From Trichopria drosophilae (lineage: Eukaryota > Arthropoda > Insecta > Hymenoptera > Diapriidae): DNA of 64,000 nt. The position numbers were made by a program, and so were the translations under genes. The DNA lies in the NCBI GenBank assembly GCA_030407085.1, contig CM059584.1, positions 138,002,001-138,066,000 of the forward strand, in the 5' to 3' direction. Of the stretch, positions 10,075 to 21,208 are shown piece after piece (within the stretch, counting starts at the first letter, position 1; each line of letters starts with the position of its first letter). The notes under the pieces were generated by a model that was not told the origin of the DNA, did not search any database, and worked only from the letters and a program-made list of their open reading frames with translations.

Positions 10075-12440
10075 ATTGTGGGCGTTCAACCACTGCCCTC
10101 GCGACTCCTACACCAATCGGCCGGCGGGGCGGGGAATTACCTCGCCCCCAGGTTGCCGGCCCCCGCGGAGTCCTTGTCCCTCCTGGGCTCGCTAGCGTAC
10201 CGGGTCCTCTTCACCGAGCGCGGTCAAGCGGCTCGGCCTGAAAGAGCTTCGGGAGTCGCTATGGCCCCTTCCACGTTCGAGCCGTTCACGGCGGCGTGGG
10301 GGACTATTCCCATCGCATCCATGTCCCGGCAGGCCGCCTAAAACGAACACTCACACAGGACATGGATCCAATCCTCATCCCTCCTATAGAGGTACTCGCA
10401 AATCAAGCCGTGTTCCGGAGGAGAAAGCCGGTGTAACGCCCGAAGTAAAGGTGCCGAAGTTCGGAAACTCTCCTGGGCTCGGGGGAGAAGCATCGGGTCG
10501 CGGACCTTTTGCCGCACCCCCGCCACCGGTCCCCCACCGGGATCACAGCGCTGCTTTAACGCGCTACTTGGACCGCTCTAGCTCGGCGACGTGGAGGAAG
10601 GCATAGCTCCCATCCGACTCGGCCCCGCGCGCATCAGGAATACCCTCCAGATTGGGCAAATCTTTACGCGCGCAGTAGCCGAACTCCGACAGCTGCACTT
10701 GATGGTCCCAGGTACCCCTGCCAGGACTGTCAACGTCTAGGTGGACACAGTGCGGCAGACCGGGTGCATGGCCAGGAGCACCGATCGATGGATTCGGTTC
10801 AGCGCTACTCTAGCCACGGAGCTGTCCCGGAGCAGCCCCGCTCAAACCACCCCACCGTATAGCCCGTATGAGATGAAGAGGCCCTGGGAAAGGACCCTTA
10901 CCGCTCGCCATCGGAGTCGCCAGTCCCTGCGCATGACACGGCGGAAGAGACCAACAAGCCGCGATATCTTCTCCCTTACCATTTGGAAGTGAAGTTTGAA
11001 GTTCAGTCGTTCCCCCAGCATGATGCCGAGGTACTTGACTGTTGTCACGTACCTGATGGCCCGTCCGTCGATTATTACGCGGGGGTACCGGCCCGACAGC
11101 CGTCCTCCGAGCAGCATGCAGAATGTTTTGGGGAGGGAAATCTCCATCCTCGCCCGCACACCCCACTCGGCGGCGACTGTCAAATCTTTTCCCGCGCTAC
11201 GTCCAGTTCGCAACGGGTGCCCGCCCACGTGAGGAGAAGGAGATCGTCAGCGAACGCAACAGAAGCAAGACAACCTCCCTCCCCTCACCTGCTAGTTGTC
11301 GCAGGAGACAGTTGATGGCCAAAAGATTGGACCGGACATCGACCCCTGCGTACGCCAACGTACGACTGACATCTCTGCGCATCTAAACCCGGCAGACATG
11401 TAGGCCGATCTACTGTCGAAGCAGTCTGCCCACAACTGGAGCTACGGGCATCTGCCTCCTGGAGGGTTCTACGGAACATGTCCCAGCGAAGGTGGTCGAA
11501 GAGGCCCTCTTGAAGTCAAAAAATGTCCCAAGGACATATTGACCCGGAGACATTCGGACCACCCCCATTGTTATAAGTCACGCGTCTTTGGTGGACCGTC
11601 CCGCGCAGAAGGCGAATTGGCGGCCTGAGAGAGGCATGCTGAGGACGCTCTTCCAACCTAAGGACAAGTACCTTCTCCTGGAGCTTGCCCAGCATCGATA
11701 GTAGGCTGTGAACCTATATGTCCCGGCCTCGCCGGACGGCCTGCCAGGGTCCTTCAAGATGGCCACTACCCGGGATTCTTCCTAATTTCGAGGCACCCAT
11801 TGCGTGGGGCCACAAGGAAGTTCGGGAGAGCTATTGCCGCAGTCCGGAGCATCATCACTGTGATGCCATCCAGTCCCGGCGCCATACTCGGTTTCATCCT
11901 GGCAAATGCCCGATTCTCCCACCGATGGTTAACGGTCTGGGGGGCTCGTTTGGCCCCTCGTCCAACACCACCCATGGGGTCAGGAGGCAATCGCGGGAAG
12001 AAGGCCCCTAGGAAGCTCTCCGCACTCTCCTCCCAGTCCCTCGCTCCTGCCCCGTCCAAGCGGATCGCTCCGATCTCGGCAGCGGAATGCTTACGCTTAA
12101 TTTACACCAGTCGACCTCCTTGAATTCACAGATACGCGCCTTCAGTGGCCTGACGGCCTTCCTTTGGTGGAGGCGGAGGCCCTCCGGCTCGTCCGGCAGG
12201 GTGGGCCTCGAGCGCGTCTGCTGCCAAATCCGCCGGCTCCGCCTGGCCTCTCACCTCGCGGCCGCAGGGGCTGCGGACCACCAGGCAACCTGTCGCCTCC
12301 CAGGTGGGCGCGCCGGCTGCCAGGAACTCGATCTCGTCGAGGTTCGCAGAGGCCAACATCAGGGCTTCCGCATAGTCGACCCAGTCGACACCGACCGCTG
12401 ATCACGAGTGCCTCCCCACTGGCTCCGACATAGCACCATC
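10075..12440 (-). pseudogene. R1-clade-like non-LTR retrotransposon pol (endonuclease end, RT, C-terminal zinc region), multiply frameshifted
   Basis: This GC-rich block reads on the minus strand from the 5' side at about 12,440. Near 12,290-12,370 a frame gives DWVDYAEALMLASANLDEIE, like the end of an APE-type endonuclease domain. Near 11,860-11,900 is FARMKPSMAPGLDGIT, the conserved entry to RT. Near 11,580-11,620 is RQFAFCAGRST. At 11,231-11,257 is AFADDLLLL, the catalytic YxDD-type box. At 11,000-11,160 are EWGVRARMEISLPKT and RYVTTVKYLGIML, the thumb. Near 10,345-10,370 is DWIHVLCECSF, the C-terminal Cys/His region. The frame changes several times and a stop follows the FADD box, so it is dead. 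It is 5' truncated. R1 elements normally sit in 28S rDNA, but no rDNA flanks this copy. Confidence 0.72.
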
Positions 12441-12568
12441 CCTCTCCAGATGGACGGCTGTCGCGTTGTGATGGCAATTTGATATAAAAAATGGTTTCAG
12501 ACAAAATATGAACGACACATTATGTCGGTGTGAGGGTCTTTTTTTGAAAAAAAAGGAACTTTTCTTAA

Positions 12569-13658
12569 CCCCTTCGCTGCGGATGACAAAGATCTTTGTC
12601 ATTTAGGACTTTTCTCTGACTGCGGCAAAAACGCAAATCTTTGTCATGACATAAATTAGTCTAATGAAGTCAATAATATATCCAATTTAAAAACTTGACC
12701 ATTTCTGGCCAGCCTAAGGTATACCGAACAACATGCCGTTGTCCTTTTTCAAAAACATGTTGTCAAAAAAAAAAATACAAGTTCTTAAAATATGTTGTTT
12801 TTACGATTTTGTAAAAATCTTTGTCATGAGCTATATCGACGTATTAGGTCAATTTCTGCATTAAAAATTAATGAAATCATTTGAAACTTGCTACTCAGGG
12901 GGTTTCGAGGTCGCCGATTACAAATCTGATGATATATTTGGAAATTTCCAAATGGCGGATCCAATACCGGGGGTTACTGTTAGCCTTCCCCCGTCAGCTT
13001 CGATATATAATATGTACTTACACACTTTACTACGAAGAGGTTCGAGAAAGGTCTTCAAATTGATATTGTTTTCTGTTTTTATATACTTTTATTTAAAATT
13101 GTTTTTAAAATAAAAACTGGAACATATTGAACTCTAGAAATCAGTGTTTTTTTCCACATGTAACACCATAACTCAGGAGTACATAACAAAATTTTGAAAT
13201 TTACACGGAATTATCTGGATAGATAATAAACTCTGTAAAATATCTATAAAAACTAAAAATATAGATTTGTAGCTGCAGAATCGAAGAAGTTTTTGATAAA
13301 AATACAAAATTCGGTATAAATATTCTATAAATAATCACGAGAGTGTTTCTATTGGCAACCTGCCACGAGCAGCATTATTGACATATGAATAACAAATTGC
13401 CGTAATATTGTAGATGCAAAAACTGATGTAAGATTCGTAATCGGTACGAATTTCGATTAAAACGTCCGCCATATTAAATCCGCCATTTTAAATTTTCGAA
13501 ATCTGTCTTCAAATTCGTAATCGGCGTCCCAAGAAACTATATACACCAAATTACAGTAAAACTCTAAACTCTATACACCAAATTACAGTAAAATCTAACA
13601 AAATTTTTTTTCCCGCATTTTGGGCACTTTTTGTCAAATTCTCCCCGCAGCGAAGGGG
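12569..13658. mobile_element. piggyBac-type non-autonomous element with TTAA target duplication
   Basis: A perfect 14-bp inverted repeat, CCCCTTCGCTGCGG at 12,569-12,582 and CCGCAGCGAAGGGG at 13,645-13,658, is flanked on both sides by TTAA (12,565-12,568 and 13,659-13,662). TTAA duplication and C-rich tips are hallmarks of the piggyBac superfamily. The 1,090-bp interior has no transposase. It carries a perfect 20-bp palindrome at 12,583-12,602, further ATCTTTGTCAT words near 12,635 and 12,817, and two copies (12,885, and inverted at 13,440-13,545) of the GCTGATTAC/GGCGGATCC repeat. Part of the interior (about 13,200-13,545) is homologous, inverted, to 58,845-59,120. Confidence 0.8.
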
Positions 13659-13869
13659 TTAAACCACCTCTTGTAGGCCTTCTTCAGGACTGATTACAAC
13701 CAATACATTTATTTTTACAATAAATAAATACATTTTTGCAAGAAAAGTGTTTTTTTCTTATTTATAAAAATCTTATTCTGTGATCGATTGACGATAACTG
13801 AGCTTCGCAGAGTAAGGTTTCCACTTAGCTTGTTCCGAATACGCATATTCGTGCTGCGTTATTGTTAAT

Positions 13870-14529
13870 TGGGTTGAGCATGACAAGTTTATTTGCTGAT
13901 GCTGAACTGAATATTATATCCCAGATATCCTTTATGATTTCTGCTTCGATTCCCCAGTTCTTCGATGACAACGTTTTGATAATACTAGATCTTCATTGCA
14001 TTCATCCTCCGGTTTATTCAAATGTAATAACCATGAAACCCTCTTGTCGAATGTTAGTTCTAAAATTTTTATTTCGTTGGTATTTTGGAGCTTTTTATTT
14101 TTTAAGACCAGCTTTTGAGCCTTTTGTCTTGAAAAAATGATGGCTTTAGTTTTTTAAAATTTTAAACCAGTTTCCTCGGAGAATTTTTGTAACCATTGGC
14201 CTGACTTCTGTACGATTTTTCCTAAAGTTTTAAGATTTTTTCCGGACACAAAAATTGGTACATCATCAGCGAATACGACGTATTTGCCTAGTTTTTCTAT
14301 ATAATTAACAATGTCATTTGTAGCTCTTAAAAACAGTGTCGCGCTACTAACTGATCCTTGGGGAACTCCGTTCACTACTTCCACATAGTCTGAATAGTGA
14401 TTATTTACTTTCATGCTGATTGTTCTCTTTTTCAGAATGTTTGTAATAATAAAATTTGTCATATTTCCGAGCAGCCCGCGAATTTTTAGGTTACTTATAA
14501 CTCGTTGAAGCCAGACCACGTCTGGCGTA
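13870..14529 (-). pseudogene. Jockey/I-type LINE reverse-transcriptase fragment, truncated and frameshifted
   Basis: Reading down the minus strand from 14,529, the frame gives VWLQRVISNLKIRGLLGN, then VEVVNGVPQGSVSSATLF, then KYVVFADDVPIFVSGKN and SGQWLQKFSEETGLKF. This is the motif order of a non-LTR RT from the motif-A region through the catalytic FADD box. Near 14,150 the frame shifts, and another frame continues IIFSRQKAQK and NEIKILELTFDKRVSW, equivalent to the thumb. The 5' side is cut at motif A by the ~280-bp repeat that starts near 14,530. No endonuclease or 3' tail is visible. The exact clade is uncertain. Confidence 0.65.
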
Positions 14530-14795
14530 TACAGGGTGGTCGATTTATCTGAAGACATAGATATATCTCGAGAACTATGCACAGAATCAAAACAGGTGTA
14601 GGATGAAAGTTGTTCGACACGAAAGGGGGCATCCAGTGATAATGAAATCAACCCTCTCCCCCGCCCCCTGAGGAAGGGCGGAGGGGGACAATAAAACTTA
14701 AATAGGGACCCTTCATTTTTTATTGCAGATTTGGATTCCTCGGAAAAAAGTGCACCAATTTGATCGACGAGTTTTTGCGTTTTGGTTCGATGATA
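14530..14795 (-). repeat. ~280-bp unit of the CACCCTGTATA-ended family (subfamily 2, inverted)
   Basis: Begins TATACAGGGTGGTCGATTTA and contains TATCTCGAGAACTATGCACA, a G/C-rich stretch and TTGCAGATTTGGATTC. It is the reverse complement of the units at 15,258-15,667. Confidence 0.7.
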
Positions 14796-15257
14796 AAAAT
14801 GAAAATGTGTAAAATATCGTTACAAATTGAGAATGTCACCAGAATTCGTTTCAGATCAAAGAAAGTAAAGTAGACGTATTTCATATTTTTAAAAATGATA
14901 TGTAATGACTCCTAATTTATCTCCCATCCTCACTTTCCCGGTGTGTAAGGGGGAATAATTTCAAGTCTTCAACGTGAAGCCCTATTATCAATCTTTTATC
15001 CTTCTGATAAATTGATCAGATGACAGCTACAGATAATTGATTTGCCGCAAGGATATCCCCAGGCCCGCTAGTTAGTACTTTTAAATCGTCACAATACAGT
15101 GAGAGACCGACTTTATTAAAATTTAGTATTATTTTTCCAAATTTCAATATTTTTTATATAAAAATAGGGAAAATTTGATCCCTTTATGAAAATTTAATAT
15201 TAAAAATTCTAATATTTAGCAATACCTATTGCGAAAATTGTTATTCTGAATATAAAA

Positions 15258-15667
15258 TGGTGTCAATTTCATTAATACTGGATGCCCCCCTTCGTGTCGA
15301 ACAACTTTCATCTCACACCTTTTTTGATTCTGTGCATAGTTCTCGAGGTATTTCAAAGTCTTCAGATAAATTTGGATTTTTATCGATTACAGCGCCACCG
15401 GTGAACCAAAATGCAATAGCTCCTAGGTCAAATTGGTGTACTTTTTCCGGAGAATCCAAATCTGCAATAAAAAATGGGGGTTCCTATTTAAGTTTTATTG
15501 TTTTTACCCCATCCCACCCCCAGGTGGAGGGGGGGAGGGGGTCAATTTCTTTATCACTGGATGCCTCTCTTCGATTCGAACAACTTTCATCACACACCTT
15601 TTTTGATTCTGTGCATAGTTCTCGAGATATTTCTATGTCTTCAGATAAATCGGCCACCCTGTATAAT
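15258..15667 (+). repeat. ~1.5 tandem units of the CACCCTGTATA-ended family (subfamily 2)
   Basis: CTGGATGCC(C/T)C(C/T)CTTCG recurs at about 15,279 and 15,557, a period near 278 bp. Ends CGGCCACCCTGTATAATTA. It shares with 1458-2022 the GATTACAGCGCCA block, the TCTGCAATAAAA block, the C-rich/G-rich stretch and the CACTGGAT block, so the two subfamilies are diverged members of one repeat. Confidence 0.7.
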
Positions 15668-15815
15668 TAATATACGTTTCAATACTACACGGTGAGAAAT
15701 TTATAGCGATTATAGACGCATCCCACGTCGGTACCTACCGTTAAATCCGTTGGGTCTTGAGGAAATACCGTATGCGCCCAGGATAAAATACGTTCTCATT
15801 CTCTGCGACTGTGGC

Positions 15816-16561
15816 AAAAAAAAAATTATGAAAACAAACGAATCACGTGAGTGAGAACCTATGTCTTTTCGGGCGAAGGTGACCCTCGGTATAAACACTA
15901 CAAATTTCTCAACGTCTATAAACGTTGTTATCGGAGTTGGTATTGGGCACTTTGCAACGTGATCATCATTTCTACGAAGGAGGCATTTTGCCGAGTTTGC
16001 AGATAACTATATTTTGTAGCTGGTGTCATCATGTTCGATTTGAATTATGTCTGGGAATTTATGAACATCGTCTAGGTGGACGTACATTTGGCGTATGAAA
16101 TTAAGAATATGTCCAAAGCCTTCTATATTTATTCCAGCTTTAAGAAACGATATTGAGGATCCACAGCTGCACTAACCAAGGGAAACATGTCGCACGTAGC
16201 CGACGGGCAGACGCTTTCCCAATTTAGTGCAACAGTTGCCCTAAGCTTAGTGTAACCCGTGTCCGAACGGCAAAGCGTGAGAGAATCCCTTTCATTACAG
16301 TTTTTGATACATAAAAATAATATAAAAACAACATATATTTACATTCTTATATCTACTCTGCATTCTTTATTTACATATCCTGTACAGGAAAGGTAATTAT
16401 AAACAAATAATGTAAATAAATAACCAGTTCTCGATGCGGCATTTATATCACGCATATCAGACGTCAGATCTCTTAGGGCAGCGGTTACCCTAAATTTTGC
16501 ATAACGCCCGAAAAGACAGGTTCTCACTCACGAGATTCGTTTGTTTTCATAATTTTTTTTT
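15816..16561. mobile_element. Inverted-repeat element, ~746 bp, with nested inner inverted repeat
   Basis: 15,816-15,875 (AATTATGAAAACAAACGAAT then GTGAGTGAGAACCT and CTTTTCGGGCG) pairs with the reverse complement of 16,505-16,561 with few mismatches. A second, inner pair joins 16,221-16,246 and 16,470-16,497 (AATTTAG..GCCCTAAG). No coding potential. The outer limits may extend further. Confidence 0.5.
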
Positions 16562-16799
16562 CGAGCCGAAGGCGCGGGTCGTAATCACATTCGCAGAATA
16601 AACATTTACGCACATGTTTCATACGATATTTTATGTCACTTGAGTGCATACAATGTGACCGAAAAATGTCAAAAGTGTTTAAAATAGCATTTTAGGCATC
16701 GAATGGCATAAAAATCATTATGAATTTAGATAATTGCTGGTGCTTAATATGTTGCGAAGTTGAATTTAATTGATAATATCATTGCGAACAAATATTTTC

Positions 16800-16870
16800 T
16801 TAATGGGGCAGGCTCCGTCCGAACCGCCCCCCCCCCCTCCCTCCGGCCCCAGCTGTCCACCTAATGGCAC
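16800..16870. other. C-rich tract
   Basis: Ten or more consecutive C residues near 16,830 within CCGCCC...CTCCGGCCCC, standing out from AT-rich flanks. No function inferred. Confidence 0.3.
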
Positions 16871-16920
16871 GGTAACTTATATCCAAACTTTACAAACAAA
16901 ATTACAAAAACTACTACTAA

Positions 16921-17225
16921 TGAACCAGGGGGAGTCAACTGAATAGGGAAAAGAGGTTCCCCTTAGAGTGTAGTTTCAGAGGATTTGAGTTAGGTAGGTG
17001 TCGCTGCGTTGATAAATGGAAAGCGCGGCCTTGTCTATTAATATTTTGGCAGTTATCAGTAGTGTTACATTGGATGGCTATATCTTAACGTAAACCAGTC
17101 AGGGAGAGTTAACTGAATAGGAAAAAAAGGTTCCCGTTACAGTGTAGTACCAAAGGATGCGAGTTAAGTAGATGTCGCTGCGTTGATGAAAGGAAAGCGC
17201 GGCCTTGTCTATTCATATTTTGAAG
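16921..17225 (+). repeat. Direct repeat, two ~130-bp copies at ~171-bp spacing
   Basis: AACTGAATAGG, AGGTTCCC, GTGTAGT, AGATGTCGCTGCGTTGAT and GCGCGGCCTTGTCTATT occur in the same order at about 16,923-17,052 and 17,094-17,222. Confidence 0.65.
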
Positions 17226-17300
17226 TTGCTGCAGGATAGACCAGTATCGAATTGGTGCTTGGGCAGATCAAAACAACACACGATTACGGTATACATCCAT

Positions 17301-18885
17301 TGATAGGTATAGGCGTGGAAAATAACGTGGTAAAATATTTTTCCAAAATTTTCAAAATGGCGGCCGTGAGGTCATATTCACTGAATTTCTTTAAATTACG
17401 ATATCTATTTTTCTAATTATCGCATTTAAATGGGACTACGCGCATTTTGTTCATAAAAATGAGTACTTTTATCTAAAAATAAGGCAATTTTTTTTTTTCC
17501 TAATTTGACCAAAAAACGGTCTAAAAAAATTTTCAACTTAAATTTTTGCACAAAACGCATATTTTTTTTTTTATTCGACATCCCATTTTGTAGAAAAACC
17601 TTTCAGCTTTCATTCAAAAAAAAAATTGATGGAGACTCTTTTCGTTTTCGAGATATGATTTTTTAAAGAGCCCGACTCCGGCTTTCGCCGGTGCGCTGAG
17701 CCGCGCTTCAGGTGCAGTTCGGAGCGCTATCGGGGGACCGTTTTTTTCTCGTAAGTAAAATGTGATTCCGTTTGTGCAAAAGAATGCATTATTAACACTC
17801 CAGTAAGTTGGATATTTATTTGAATGGTTTTGCAAGTCATTTTTAAATCTGTTAAGTTTTTGCACTAACATTACCTTCCGATTACTACGGCTTCTCTGAT
17901 TCATTGCTGCAATCCTTTCAAGAAAAAGTGTCATGAGTCAATACTTTAGAATAAAGAATTTCGTCATATTAGTCACGAGTGATGTAATAGGCTTAATCTA
18001 AAATCTGATAAATGGTCAGGCAAAGTAATTTGTAATTCGTGTCGATTAATGACATCATCTAAACTTTTGAGCGTTCCGATCGATGATCCTTCATCGTCAA
18101 GGCCCGAAATATCTCAGGATTCTGAAAATTCTACTCAGTCTCATGAGACTGAGAATGAAATAGGGGAAATAAAAATGGAGGAAGAAATAGACAGTATGGA
18201 TAAAATAATTAGTGATGAAGCTGCTCTAACAAATTTAAATAAAATCCTCGAACTTTTACATGTTTCTCCCATTTCAAGTTGGAAAGATCGCAGGTCAGAA
18301 GCTGCCGAAAAGAGTAAAATAATTGAAATAAAACAGAGTCTTGATCGCGAATTAAGAAAAGTTTTTAGAAAAGTATATTCTGCTGATGATGATATACAAG
18401 TCATAGTTGATGAATTAAAAGAAAATTTGCACCGGACAAACAGACAGACAGACAAGAATACGAGTTAATAAAAATGTGGTAAAAATAGCATTAGCGGATC
18501 GTAATTCAGAGAAAGTAACACTGTTAACCATGGTACCAAAATCATGGAAAGCTCGACGTATTGAGAAGGAATTTAACGTCCCGTATTGTTGAAAAACTGA
18601 ACGGTATATAAATAACCAATATCTAATGTGTAATGGGAGGAGTAGTGATAGCGCTCCGAACTGGACATGAAGCGCGGCTCAGCGCACCGGCGAAAGCCTT
18701 TTCTTATTTTTAGATAAAAGTACTCATTTTTGTGAACAAAATGCGCGTAGTCCCATTTAAATGCGATAATTAGAAAAATAGGTGTCGTAATTTAAAGAAA
18801 TTCAATGAATATGACCTCACGGCCGCCATTTTGAAAATTTTGGAAAAATATTTTACCACGTTATTTTCCACGTCTATACCTATCA
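17301..18885. mobile_element. Inverted-repeat element (~185-bp arms) carrying a degraded open frame
   Basis: The left arm 17,301-17,485 (GATAGGTATAGGCGTGGAAA ... AAATGGGACTACGCGCATTT) is nearly identical to the reverse complement of 18,702-18,885. A further inner block, 17,677-17,729 and 18,646-18,697 (GGCTTTCGCCGGTGCGCTGA), continues the symmetry; the left side has about 170 extra bp between the two blocks. The unpaired centre contains the frame at 18,049-18,468. This architecture suggests a DNA transposon with long terminal inverted repeats. Confidence 0.6.
18049..18468 (+). pseudogene. Acidic, coiled-coil-prone open frame inside the inverted-repeat element; unknown
   Basis: I do not recognise this protein. 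The 139 residues start with a Ser/Glu-rich acidic stretch (residues 1-60), followed by a predicted helical, charged part (65-130) with the word SSWKDRRSEAAEKSK. Immediately downstream, in another frame (about 18,479-18,590), VTLLTMVPKSWKARRIEKEF and NVPYC follow; this looks like continuation of the same protein after a frameshift, ending at TGA. It sits centrally between long inverted arms, so it may be the remnant of the element's own protein. No catalytic motif is visible and no function is proposed. Confidence 0.4.
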
Positions 18886-18887
18886 AA

Positions 18888-19120
18888 TATTTCATTTTCG
18901 TTGAATTCCGCGACATCGACCACAACTTTGATATTGTTGACATGGAATGACTCAATGTTTTTAATTTCTCCAACGCAATTAGTTCAAGTTCGTGTTTCGT
19001 TTGTTGTATGCGAACTATAGGCAATTTCGATTCTGTTTGATGCAAAAATTCAGGACCGCACAACCATCGATCAAGTGCTTTTGACACTGTTGTCAATTTT
19101 CTCATATAATGCAACCGAAC
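18888..19120 (-). pseudogene. Possible BEL/Pao retrotransposon pol fragment
   Basis: The minus-strand frame contains SKALDRWLCGPEFLHQTESK followed by a leucine-rich helix. A W(L/F)xGPxFL signature is typical of the BEL/Pao pol segment after RNase H, where WFRGPDFL-like words are conserved. The fragment is about 75 codons with no flanking LTR or RT. It runs directly into the right arm of the inverted-repeat element at 18,885. Assignment rests on one motif. Confidence 0.4.
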
Positions 19121-20660
19121 GATTGCGAGTTTAGGTAACGAGCTCGGTAGTTTTTCACGTTATTAGCTGAAACATGTGCACCAGGTGTTCAGAATCGTCG
19201 GCTGCAAGCTATAGGTAATGCGTGCTGTGGTTTGTCATGTTATAATGAGAGGAACAGGTATTTTGGGGACATGAACCGTAGTGTAGATTTATGTCATTTT
19301 GAGGACGGACCGTCACACGAATAGTTTACAAATGTGACAGAGCACCAACATTTAAATAATGTATATTAGATTAAAATATAGCGGACACTCAAAGATACTA
19401 AGAACAATAAGGCGAATTTGTAAAATAAAACCAAAAGATATCGGAGTACTGTGTCAACACTGCGTGTAAATGCTACGAAGGTCAGTTAAACACTGATTAT
19501 ATTGTTCAACGAGGGGCGGAAGAGGGAATTTTGAATTACGAGAGTTATTCTTACTCTGCTAAAACATTACTGATCAACAGTATTTAGAGATATTCAATTC
19601 GCAATGTAAAATTTCTTTTTTAATCTTTTTATGATTTTTTCACGATACGAATTATGGATTGGCTCCACAATTTGGTCAGTTCTAAGTTTAGCCGAAACAC
19701 GTATTTTAAGAAAAAAATGAAGTCGATGGGCCTATCCGATCGCGAGATAAGTTAGAATAATGTAATTCATACCGACGGACGGTCGGATTGCACACACGAT
19801 CACGGATACAAATTTATTCATTTCATTTTTTGGTTCTTTGGGGTCTGAATGTCGACATTTAGTGAGGGTGAAAACTATAGGATATTTTTTTGCCGAGGTG
19901 ACCCATGGGTTGGAACGAAGTAAAATATGAAGCTTAAAGCGATAGAATTTGTTTAATAAAAATATTTAGATTTTTTTTTCACACAGTTTATTACAATTTC
20001 TGAAGACCGTATCGTGTAATGCATAAATAAAAATATAGATATTAAGATACATTTCTCAATTTGTTCAATAGAGCCAGTTCTAACATGTAAGATCTTTTAG
20101 GACATTGAGAGCAACATAAAATAAAGTAAACATTTGTTTCCACAAACGACCTACGCAGATATCATCTTTAAATAAATTCTGGATTAAAATAAATCCCGCG
20201 AGGAGCACACTACGTCTTCAGAAGGCGTTTAACATATTCACGAAGTTTAGCACTATGTAAGGCACATACAAATAATTTTAGAAATATACATTTTTATCAC
20301 TGTCCATTGCAATCGATATTGCTTTTTGTATGTATTCTTGTATTTGCTGAATACTAAATTTGAACATAGTTGCGACTTTGTGAAAATGCCGATAAGCATT
20401 CTTCCGGTGTCGAAATTCTTCTTTCCACTATACGATTGGCAAAAAGTAAATAGATGGTTTGAGGAATTCTATTTCTTAGACTTTTTTTCTCGTCTATGAC
20501 TTCTGTCTTTAATTATTTCCTTTTGCTGGGAGCCAAATTCTTATGGAAGCTGGGTCTCGTCTGCGTAAGCACGGCGTTCTACTGATTAGTTGTTGGATGT
20601 CAGAGGATAATGGAAACGCTGTTTTCATCGTTACATCACTCCCAAATGCTTCCATAACTG
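19121..20660. other. No recognisable gene; contains one member of the 26.5-kb repeat family
   Basis: About 19,645-19,900 (inverted) resembles 26,510-26,760: both have CGCGATAA near a GTCCGT/ACGGAC run and GTCGACRTTT near ACTATAGG. The rest is AT-rich without coding or repeat structure I can recognise. Confidence 0.4.
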
Positions 20661-20689
20661 CAGCACATGACTAGGTGCTATAAGCTGGC

Positions 20690-21080
20690 TGACCCCTTAG
20701 GGCCGAATCGAACCAAACTAGTGCCATTAATTGTTGCTCAATTGTTGCTCAAAAGTTGCTCTATTCCCGTATTTGTTGCTCCCATTTGTTTAAAAAAAAT
20801 AGCAGGTTCGGCTAGCTTGCATAAGAGCCAGCCGACCGTAGCTCAAAAAGTGGGAAAAACAAATGCTACCGTAAAAATGAGTACGCAGCTAATTGTTGCT
20901 CATTTGTTGCTCAAAGATTACCGCTGTAATATAGAATTCCAAAGTACCGGTTCTGATATTTAAAAAAAATAAGTAGGTTCGGCTGGCTTGCCTAGAGCCA
21001 TCCGAACATAACTCAAAAAGTGAAAAGAACAAATTGTATTGCAAAAACGAACATACAGCTAATTGTTGCTCATTTGTTGC
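20690..21080 (+). repeat. TTGTTGCTC-rich tandem repeat, ~173-bp period
   Basis: AATTGTTGCTCA(T)TTGTTGCTC occurs at about 20,728, 20,890 and 21,060. AGGTTCGGCTRGCTTGC recurs at about 20,803 and 20,976. Two to three units end directly before the conserved flank of the two-exon gene (from about 21,092). The second locus at 56 kb lacks this array. Confidence 0.65.
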
Positions 21081-21208
21081 TAACAAATTCGTTTTCCAAT
21101 TTTTCAAACTCTATCTATTGCGGCATAGAGCGGTTCGAGCGCCTAAGGCGTTTTTGCATCCCGGAACTATTATAGACCTCTAATAGAAAGATTTGTTTAT
21201 GTTAACAG

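Noticed and set aside
10026..12504. Many long plus-strand frames in the GC-rich block
   Set aside because: They are shadows of the minus-strand R1-like pol; only the minus strand shows RT motifs in order.
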